This document shows positions 1 to 4,726 of a stretch of DNA of 11,555 bases, in pieces. Numbering within the stretch: the stretch's first letter is position 1; each line of letters starts with the position of its first letter. Both the position numbers and the translations under genes were made by a program. The DNA comes from Methylohalobius sp964654415. Its GTDB lineage: Bacteria > Pseudomonadota > Gammaproteobacteria > Methylococcales > Methylothermaceae. The notes beneath the pieces were generated by a model. The model worked only from the letters and a program-made list of their open reading frames with translations, did not search any database and was not told the DNA's origin. The stretch lies in NCBI GenBank assembly GCA_964654415.1, contig CAZZIP010000025.1:1-11555 (forward strand), given 5' to 3'.

Positions 1-62
1 GCTTGTTCATGTCTTCAAAGCGCTTGTCGATCGCTTCAAAGCGCTTGTTCATGTCTTCAAAG
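1..62. repeat. 21-bp tandem repeats encoding heptads
   Basis: Three consecutive 21-bp units (the first lacks one base at the window edge) read cgcttgt..tcaaag and end at 62. Units one and three are identical; the middle unit differs near its centre. On the minus strand each unit encodes one coiled-coil heptad (NKRFEDM or DKRFEAI type). The array continues to the left beyond the window, so its full copy number is unknown. Confidence 0.8.
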
Positions 63-280
63 CGCTTGTTCGTGTCCACCCGCATTTCTTCAAAGCGCTG
101 CTCCATCAACTCAAATCCCTGGCGCATCAACTCCCGCTGGTGCTTGAGCTCCTCCTCCACCCGCACCATGCGCTCGCGAAGCTCAATCTCATACACCACA
201 GGCGGCCTGCCCAACGATAATTCAGCCAACCACTCAGCTAAATGCGCCTTGATGAATTCAATGTCTTCTTGCGCTAACAT
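1..280 (-). CDS. Coiled-coil protein, heptad-repeat type (3' end outside window)
   Basis: The frame opens at an ATG (278-280) and stays open for 93 codons to the left edge, so the C-terminus is missing. An in-frame stop lies nine codons upstream, and this is the first standard start after it. The N-terminus reads MLAQEDIEFIKAHLAEWLAE and is followed by a charged helix (YEIELRERMVRVEEELKHQR). Phe-spaced heptads of the form NKRFEDM-NKRFEAI-DKRFEDM then begin; their codons form 21-bp repeats. The gene starts 27 bp after the stop of the DUF1640 gene on the same strand, so the two are probably co-transcribed. No good Shine-Dalgarno is visible. I do not recognise a named family. Similar short coiled-coil proteins often end in a membrane anchor, but that part is outside the window. 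Function unknown. Confidence 0.75.
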   Translation of the reverse strand, partial: MLAQEDIEFIKAHLAEWLAELSLGRPPVVYEIELRERMVRVEEELKHQRELMRQGFELMEQRFEEMRVDTNKRFEDMNKRFEAIDKRFEDMNK

Positions 281-307
281 TGGATGTAAAAAATTCTGAC
301 AACCGAT

Positions 308-862
308 TTATAACAGTTTGACCAGGGTCGCCACCACCCCCACCGCCAGCACCATCAGACTGCCTAATTTGATGAGCATGCGGTATTCTAAGTCTTTAAG
401 GTCGCGTTCGAATTTTTCTTCCAGACCTTTGACGTCGCCCTCGGCCTTGTCCCGAAGCTCTTTGACGTCGCGTTTGAGTTCGGCCCGAAGCTCCTCGATA
501 TCGCGTTTGAGTTCGGCCCGAAGCTCCTCGATATCGCGTTTGAGTTCGGCCCAAAGCTCCTCGATATCGCGCTTGAGTTCGGCGCGGACTTCTTCGATCC
601 GACGCTGAAGTTCAGCGATATCGCGCTTGAGTTCGGCGCGGACTTCTTCGATCCGACGCTGAAGTTCAGCGATATCGCGCTTGAGTTCGGCGCGGACTTC
701 CCCGATGCTGCGCTCCAAATCGGCAATATCCTGCTTAGTGGCTAAATGCGCCTCAAACAATTCGGCTTCCGCCTCAGCTAGAGCTTCGGCCTGCTGCTCG
801 CTAAATCCTGCCTCCTTCAAGCGTTTGGCAAACTTTAAAGTGTCAAACGCTACTGCGCCCAT
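308..862 (-). CDS. DUF1640 (CCDC90/MCUR1-like) coiled-coil membrane protein
   Basis: 184 residues. Residues 1-35 form the characteristic head (FDTLKFAKRLKEAGFSEQQ followed by AEALAEAEAEL), which I recognise as DUF1640, the bacterial relative of the CCDC90/MCUR1 coiled-coil proteins. Residues 36-160 are one long, highly charged coiled coil. Its core (58-137) is two identical 18-residue repeats (AELKRDIAELQRRIEEVR) followed by four 11-residue repeats (AELKRDIEELR type). Residues 162-184 are a hydrophobic C-terminal anchor (LGSLMVLAVGVVATLVKLL). Expected topology is a tail-anchored inner-membrane protein with a cytoplasmic rod. The start is supported by AGGAG seven bases upstream (870-874 on the plus strand). 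The gene lies 27 bp before a second coiled-coil gene on the same strand. Biochemical role unknown; the mitochondrial relatives are linked to membrane complexes, but no function should be transferred. Confidence 0.85.
   Translation of the reverse strand: MGAVAFDTLKFAKRLKEAGFSEQQAEALAEAEAELFEAHLATKQDIADLERSIGEVRAELKRDIAELQRRIEEVRAELKRDIAELQRRIEEVRAELKRDIEELWAELKRDIEELRAELKRDIEELRAELKRDVKELRDKAEGDVKGLEEKFERDLKDLEYRMLIKLGSLMVLAVGVVATLVKLL
478..576. repeat. 33-bp tandem repeats (hendecad-encoding)
   Basis: Three head-to-tail 33-bp units (478-510, 511-543, 544-576). The first two are identical and the third differs at two positions (cccg to ccca, and gttt to gctt). A more diverged related unit lies just to the left. 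On the minus strand each encodes an 11-residue hendecad of the ELKRDIEELRA type within the DUF1640 coiled coil. The repeats are coding and lack spacers, so they are not CRISPR. Confidence 0.9.
577..700. repeat. 54-bp exact tandem repeat
   Basis: Two contiguous 54-bp units (577-630 and 631-684) are identical base for base, and a third unit begins (685-700, 16 identical bases) before diverging. Each unit encodes 18 residues (11+7) of the DUF1640 coiled coil. Complete identity including third codon positions indicates recent duplication or ongoing homogenisation, so copy number may vary between strains. Confidence 0.92.
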
Positions 863-933
863 TACCTAGCTCCTAAAAAATGCCACATCGCCCCCACTCC
901 AGTGAAAATCCCAAATCTGCTGCCAATTTTTTC

Positions 934-1262
934 CTAGCCAATTTTAGTCTGAGGCCACAGGGATTGCCAATTTATTGATGGGAAACGAAACTGCTTTATC
1001 TTTCTTGTCGGGCAAAACCAGAATGACAACGCAAAACGGGACCGGCAGGCCGAGCAAGGAGGAAAAAGCATTTTGCGGCACCGCTCGCATTGCTGCAGCG
1101 TAAGCCGGGTTTGACCAAGCGCTCGCGATTGGTCGATGAGTTTGGCGGTGGTTTGATCGATATCGAGCCAGGGAAGTTCTGTCAGCCAGCTTCGGAGTTG
1201 GTTGGAATCGGTCGGGCAGGGATCGATTTGGGCAGAACGCCGGATTCCAAGTATAGGGTAGT
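934..1262 (-). pseudogene. Possible remnant of a Cys-pair regulator gene (FlhC-like C-terminus?)
   Basis: The 400 bp between the DUF1640 gene and rnpB contains no intact gene. One minus-strand frame is open from the rnpB 3' end to a TAG at 934-936 and reads like protein: LRSWLTELPWLDIDQTTAKL, then LTLQQCERCRKMLFPPCSAC, with two CxxC pairs. There is no ATG or GTG start and no ribosome site, and beyond the Cys pairs the composition degrades. The layout (Trp/Leu helix, LDID, then a CxxC finger) reminds me of the C-terminal zinc region of FlhC-family regulators, although the second Cys pair sits closer than in E. coli FlhC. It may be a 5'-truncated, frameshifted relic or chance. The rest of the gap (863-933) holds only the DUF1640 leader, with no clear promoter. 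Confidence 0.28.
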
Positions 1263-1272
1263 TTGAGAAAAA

Positions 1273-1632
1273 GAGAGTCGGCCTGTAAGCCGGGTTCTGT
1301 CGAGGGCAATCATTCCTCTTGAGCGCACATCGCTGCGCGCCTCTAGCGATCCACCCGGGAGCGCCGTGCGGGCCGCACGTAGGGATATTCCCTAGCTCCT
1401 CTATTTGATCTTGCTCCAGGTGGGGTTTGCCGTGCCGCGGACTGTTGCCAGCCGCGCGGTGCGCTCTTACCGCACCGTTTCACCCTTGCCTGTGCCCAAA
1501 GGCCATCGGCGGTCTATTTTCTGTGGCACTTTCCATCGCCTCGCGGCGTCCAGGCGTTACCTGGCACCTTTGCCCTGTGGAGCCCGGACTTTCCTCCCCC
1601 GCATGGCGGGAGCGATTGCCCAGCCGACTCTC
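1273..1632 (-). ncRNA. rnpB: RNase P RNA (class A)
   Basis: Catalytic RNA of ribonuclease P, which cleaves the 5' leader from tRNA precursors together with the RnpA protein. On the minus strand the diagnostic segments occur in order: GAGGAAAGTCCGGGCTCC (1579-1596), ACAGAAA..TAGACCGCC (1508-1524), GGTGAAACGGTGCGGTAAGA within 1461-1487, and finally GAACCCGGCTTAC (1286-1298). The two ends pair as helix P1: GAGAGTCGGC at the 5' end with GCCGACTCTC at the 3' end (1273-1282). A run of five T follows on the minus strand. Length is about 360 nt, normal for the A type. Exact ends are estimated from P1 pairing. It sits about 35 bp after rsmI, the neighbourhood seen in many Gammaproteobacteria. Confidence 0.97.
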
Positions 1633-1633
1633 T

Positions 1634-1662
1634 CTAATATTGAACCACAAATCTTAAGGCAA
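1634..1662 (-). promoter_or_regulatory. Candidate rnpB promoter
   Basis: On the minus strand a -35-like TTGCCT (1657-1662) is followed after 17 bp by TATTAG (1634-1639), which would start transcription within the first bases of the RNase P RNA. The -35 box begins about 5 bp after the rsmI stop codon, so rnpB probably has its own promoter in addition to any read-through from rsmI. Confidence 0.5.
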
Positions 1663-1666
1663 AGTT

Positions 1667-2524
1667 TTAAGTTTTTGCGATTTCCCGCCGGGCTAGGGCG
1701 GTGCGATAGAGGGTTTTGTGAGGCGCACCGGTGATCTTCTCCGCCAGGGAGACGGCGGTGCTTAAGGGGCATTCCTTAAGCAAAAGGTCCAAGATGCGAA
1801 GTTGCTGCGGGGTCAGGTCCTCTGGGGGAGGCGAGGGTGCCCCTTGAACCAGCAACACAAATTCGCCTTTTTTCCATTCCGGCTGATGCTGGAAAAGCCC
1901 AGGGGCTTCTCCCACCGAGGTGAAGATCAGTCGTTCATTGCGCTTGGTGAGCTCTTTGGCAATGACCAGAGGGCGCGATGGAGGAAAGACAGCAGCCAGG
2001 TCCGTAAGGCAATCCTCCAGGCGGTGGCTGGATTCATAGAACACGATGGTGCGTGGTTCGGCGCGTAACCGTTCCAGATATGCGCGGCGGGCGCTTTGGG
2101 TACGGGGCAGGAAACCCTCGAAGACGAAGCGCTCGGTGGGAAGTCCTGCAACCGACAAGGCAGCGACGGCGGCGCAGGGTCCGGGAACGGGGATTACTGG
2201 AATGTTAAACTGATGGGCGGCAGCCACCAACGGGAAACCTGGATCGCTGATGAGCGGCGTGCCCGCGTCAGAGACCAGAGCGATGTTCCGGCCGCTTTGG
2301 AGTTGTTCAATCAACGCGCGGGTTTTGGCCTGCTCGTTGTGGACATGCAACGAACAGGTGGGAGTGGGGATGCCATAATGGTCAAGCAGTCGCCGCACGT
2401 GGCGGGTATCCTCAGCCGCGATCAAATCCGCCTGACGCAAGATTTCCAACGCCCGCACAGTGATGTCGCTCAAGTTGCCGATCGGCGTGGCGACGACATA
2501 TAACCTACCTGAGATCTGCATCAT
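1667..2524 (-). CDS. rsmI: 16S rRNA (cytidine-1402 2'-O)-methyltransferase RsmI
   Basis: 285 residues, the normal length for RsmI (YraL). The enzyme uses S-adenosylmethionine to methylate the ribose of C1402 in the ribosomal P site; the same base is N4-methylated by RsmH. Family motifs are clear: VATPIGNLSD (11-20), AEDTRH (37-42), LVSDAGTPLISDPG (83-96), PGPCAAV (114-120), FYESSHRL (162-169) and EWKKGEFVLLVQG (216-228). The protein begins MMQ; either Met is possible and no strong ribosome site is present. The start codon directly follows the TGA of a 46-codon frame, which suggests translational coupling. rnpB follows on the same strand. Confidence 0.96.
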   Translation of the reverse strand: MMQISGRLYVVATPIGNLSDITVRALEILRQADLIAAEDTRHVRRLLDHYGIPTPTCSLHVHNEQAKTRALIEQLQSGRNIALVSDAGTPLISDPGFPLVAAAHQFNIPVIPVPGPCAAVAALSVAGLPTERFVFEGFLPRTQSARRAYLERLRAEPRTIVFYESSHRLEDCLTDLAAVFPPSRPLVIAKELTKRNERLIFTSVGEAPGLFQHQPEWKKGEFVLLVQGAPSPPPEDLTPQQLRILDLLLKECPLSTAVSLAEKITGAPHKTLYRTALARREIAKT

Positions 2525-2665
2525 TCAGTGGGTGGTCACAGTCCCTCGGCCTCCGAGTCGCTGAGTCAGCTTACGGTAAGCCAGATAACACCACTGGCGC
2601 ATTACCAACCAGTAGATTCCTATAAGAAGTTTGCCTATCGTCAAGTAACCCGAGATGTATTTCAT
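2525..2665 (-). CDS. Putative 46-residue membrane protein upstream of rsmI
   Basis: ATG at 2663-2665 and TGA at 2525-2527, with the rsmI ATG starting at the very next base. The product starts MKYISGYLTIGKLLIGIYWL, a plausible single transmembrane segment, followed by a basic tail (RQWCYLAYRKLTQRLGGRG). No good Shine-Dalgarno is present: only AGGT about 14 bases upstream. In favour: the exact stop/start abutment with rsmI and the membrane-plus-basic-tail pattern common in small proteins. Against: small size, poor ribosome site and no recognised homologue. It could instead act as a leader that sets rsmI translation. Confidence 0.38.
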   Translation of the reverse strand: MKYISGYLTIGKLLIGIYWLVMRQWCYLAYRKLTQRLGGRGTVTTH

Positions 2666-2681
2666 AAGATGCTTTTTTACC

Positions 2682-2697
2682 TGTGATGCCTATCACA
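2682..2697. promoter_or_regulatory. CRP-type palindrome
   Basis: TGTGATGCCTATCACA matches the CRP core TGTGA-N6-TCACA at every fixed position. It lies between the leftward rsmI cluster and rightward pgi. It is only 17 bp upstream of the 46-codon frame, too close to activate it from the usual positions, but it could repress. To the right, a weak -10-like GATAAA (2721-2726) would place the site near -43, close to the class II activator position for a transcript entering the pgi leader. Binding by a CRP/Vfr/FNR-family protein is inferred. Confidence 0.5.
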
Positions 2698-2927
2698 ATT
2701 ATTAGCAGGTTTTGCGCCAGGATAAATTCTCATTGAATTGCAAACGCTTAGGTTTAGGGAATCCGGCTTGATGGAAAAAAATTTGACGGAATTTATAGAA
2801 AATTGTCACCGCTTGATCCAGAAGGCGTCAATCTAATCGTTGGGCGTGACAGCACAATGAAAAAAACCTGCTTCCATTTTCCTTAAGACGGCCTTGGTTT
2901 ACCATTGTTGCGGTTTCACTCTAACTT

Positions 2928-2934
2928 GGAGGGG
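2928..2934 (+). promoter_or_regulatory. Ribosome binding site that sets the pgi start
   Basis: GGAGGGG lies 10 bases before the ATG at 2945. An in-frame TTG at 2894 would add 17 residues (beginning MVYHCC) but has no such site, and the ATG gives the family's normal length. Confidence 0.75.
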
Positions 2935-2944
2935 TTCCAATCCG

Positions 2945-4591
2945 ATGACGACGCCTACCGTTTTACCCGCCTGGCAATCCTTAGCCGAACATCGCCGCGA
3001 AATCGAAGGTCAACACCTGCGCGACTGGTTTAACCGCGATCCAGACCGCTTCCAGCGTTTTTCCCTGGTGTTAGGAGACATTCTGTTTGACTTCTCCAAA
3101 AACCGGATTACCGACAAGACCTTGGGGCTGCTCGTCCAACTGGCCGAGCAATGCGGCTTGGCGGCGCGCATCGAGGCCATGTTCAACGGCGACAAAATCA
3201 ACCTCACTGAGGAGCGGGCGGTTTTGCACGTGGCCCTGCGCAACCGGTCCGGACGGCCCGTGCAGGTAGAAGGTCGAAACGTAATGCCGGACATACGCCG
3301 GGTTTTGGACAAGATGCGCCGCTTCACTGATCAGGTACGCAGCGGCCAGTGGCGAGGTTTTAGCGGTAAGCCAATCACGGATGTGGTCAATCTCGGAATC
3401 GGCGGTTCCGATTTGGGGCCCCGGATGGTGACTTATGCGCTGACTCCTTATCACAAAAAAGACCTTAGGGTCCATTTCGTTGCCAATGTGGACGAGTCCG
3501 ATCTTTTGGAAGTCCTCAAGGGCTTGAAGCAGGAAACTACTTTATTCCTGGTAGCTTCGAAAACTTTCACTACTCAGGAGACCATGACCAATGCCCACTC
3601 CGCTCGGGATTGGCTGCTCACCGGTGCAGGCGGTAACTTAGATGCTATCGCCCGGCATTTTATTGCCATCTCCACCAACCGTAACGCGGTCCAAGCGTTC
3701 GGTATCGACCCGGAGAACATGTTTGAGTTCTGGGATTGGGTCGGCGGACGATATTCCCTGTGGTCAGCAGTGGGTCTATCCATTGCTCTGGCAGTGGGCA
3801 TGGATTGCTTTGAGGAATTATTACAGGGTGCGTTCGAGGCGGATGAACACTTTCGTACCACCCCTTTCTCCCGCAACATTCCGGTGATCATGGGGTTGTT
3901 GGGGGTCTGGTACGTCAATTTCTTTGCCGCAGAATCCCACGCTATCCTGCCTTATGATCAATATTTGCGCTACTTCCCCGATCACCTCCAACAACTCGAC
4001 ATGGAGAGCAATGGCAAGCGCGTGAATCTCTTAGGGAAGACAGTGAATTATGCTACCGGACCAATAGTTTGGGGGCAGGTGGGTACCAACGGCCAGCACT
4101 CTTTTTTCCAGTTGCTCCATCAGGGCACCCATCTGGTCCCTTGCGATTTTCTGGTTGCGGCCGAGAGCCATCATGAGTTGGGGGAGCATCATGCGATTCT
4201 GCTGGCCAATTGTCTGGCCCAGGCCGAGGCGTTGATGAAGGGCAAGACTGAGGATGAGGCGCGGGCAGAGCTTGCCGCCTTGGGACTGCCCGAGGACAAG
4301 CTCAAACTGCTGGCGGCAGCCAAGACTTTCCCAGGCAACCGCCCCTCCAATATGTTTTTGTTCAAAAAACTGACCCCCAAGACCTTGGGTAGTCTGATTG
4401 CTCTGTACGAGCACAAGATTTTCGTCCAGGGAGCGATCTGGAACATCAATTCATTCGACCAGATGGGGGTAGAATTGGGCAAACAGTTGGCTAAGGCGAT
4501 TCTGCCTGAACTTGAGGGGGGAAGGATCGGCGAGCACGACGCTTCTACCCGCGCTTTGATCGAAACTTGCCTGCGCTGGCGGGGGAGGTGA
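2945..4591 (+). CDS. pgi: Glucose-6-phosphate isomerase
   Basis: 548 residues from the ATG at 2945 (E. coli Pgi has 549). It interconverts glucose-6-phosphate and fructose-6-phosphate in the cytoplasm, linking glycolysis or gluconeogenesis with the pentose phosphate and Entner-Doudoroff routes. Visible motifs are GIGGSDLGP (151-159), KTFTTQETMTNA, signature 1 DWVGGRYSLWSAVGL (264-278) and signature 2 SFDQMGVELGK near the C-terminus. The three catalytic residues known from E. coli are present: Glu354 in MESNGK, His385 in GTNGQH and Lys513 in VELGK. A small oddity is WGQVGTNGQH where many homologues have WGEPGTNGQH; the changed Glu is not the catalytic one. The gene stands alone between a 420-bp upstream gap and the oxidase gene. 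I saw no convincing sigma-70 promoter or terminator. Confidence 0.98.
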   Translation: MTTPTVLPAWQSLAEHRREIEGQHLRDWFNRDPDRFQRFSLVLGDILFDFSKNRITDKTLGLLVQLAEQCGLAARIEAMFNGDKINLTEERAVLHVALRNRSGRPVQVEGRNVMPDIRRVLDKMRRFTDQVRSGQWRGFSGKPITDVVNLGIGGSDLGPRMVTYALTPYHKKDLRVHFVANVDESDLLEVLKGLKQETTLFLVASKTFTTQETMTNAHSARDWLLTGAGGNLDAIARHFIAISTNRNAVQAFGIDPENMFEFWDWVGGRYSLWSAVGLSIALAVGMDCFEELLQGAFEADEHFRTTPFSRNIPVIMGLLGVWYVNFFAAESHAILPYDQYLRYFPDHLQQLDMESNGKRVNLLGKTVNYATGPIVWGQVGTNGQHSFFQLLHQGTHLVPCDFLVAAESHHELGEHHAILLANCLAQAEALMKGKTEDEARAELAALGLPEDKLKLLAAAKTFPGNRPSNMFLFKKLTPKTLGSLIALYEHKIFVQGAIWNINSFDQMGVELGKQLAKAILPELEGGRIGEHDASTRALIETCLRWRGR

Positions 4592-4645
4592 CCTTACCCG
4601 CGCGCAGTTTTATCTAGCGCAAAGGCAGGAGTAAAAACGCTTGCT

Positions 4646-4674
4646 TTGGCTGGTGCCGACTGCTAGAGTACATT
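4646..4674 (+). promoter_or_regulatory. Candidate promoter of the multicopper oxidase
   Basis: TTGGCT (4646-4651), a 17-bp spacer and TACATT (4669-4674) match the -35/-10 consensus at four of six positions each. The -10 region is overlapped by the dyad TGCTA-N8-TAGCA (4661-4678), and the transcript leader carries a second dyad, TCGGA-N6-TCCGA (4690-4705). Either could be an operator for a metal-responsive regulator. No CueR-type long-spacer promoter is recognisable. Confidence 0.4.
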
Positions 4675-4714
4675 AGCATATCCTAATTATCGGACCGCTA
4701 TCCGAAGGTTGAAG

Positions 4715-4719
4715 AGGAG
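4715..4719 (+). promoter_or_regulatory. Ribosome binding site that sets the oxidase GTG start
   Basis: AGGAG lies seven bases before GTG at 4727. An upstream in-frame TTG (4709) precedes this site and lacks one of its own, so GTG is the better start. It also places the twin-arginine motif at residues 9-10, as expected for a Tat signal. Confidence 0.75.
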
Positions 4720-4726
4720 AGCCATT

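Noticed and set aside
3..608. Plus-strand frames opposite the coiled-coil genes, rich in Ser and Arg
   Set aside because: Their composition is the mirror of the repetitive minus-strand genes.
478..700. Regular repeats that could suggest a CRISPR array
   Set aside because: Units are contiguous with no spacers, periods are multiples of three, and they encode coiled-coil repeats in frame.
1100..1296. 12-bp identity (gtaagccgggtt) between the gap at 1100-1111 and the rnpB 3' end at 1285-1296
   Set aside because: Considered as an attachment-site duplication, but it is short, has no integrase or flanking structure, and is likely chance.
944..1309. 121-codon minus-strand reading frame
   Set aside because: It begins inside the 3' end of the RNase P RNA, lacks a ribosome site and has no recognisable protein pattern; a neighbouring frame looks more protein-like.
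1405..1734. Plus-strand reading frames across rnpB
   Set aside because: They lie antisense to a clearly identified structural RNA and show no protein family signal.
2096..2503. 135-codon plus-strand frame opposite rsmI
   Set aside because: rsmI is certain on the other strand; this frame has no motif and no ribosome site.
2771..2836. 21-codon plus-strand frame in the pgi leader
   Set aside because: Too short, with no Shine-Dalgarno and no recognisable sequence.
2894..2944. 17-residue N-terminal extension of Pgi from a TTG
   Set aside because: The ATG at 2945 has GGAGGGG upstream and gives the family length; the extension resembles nothing in Pgi.
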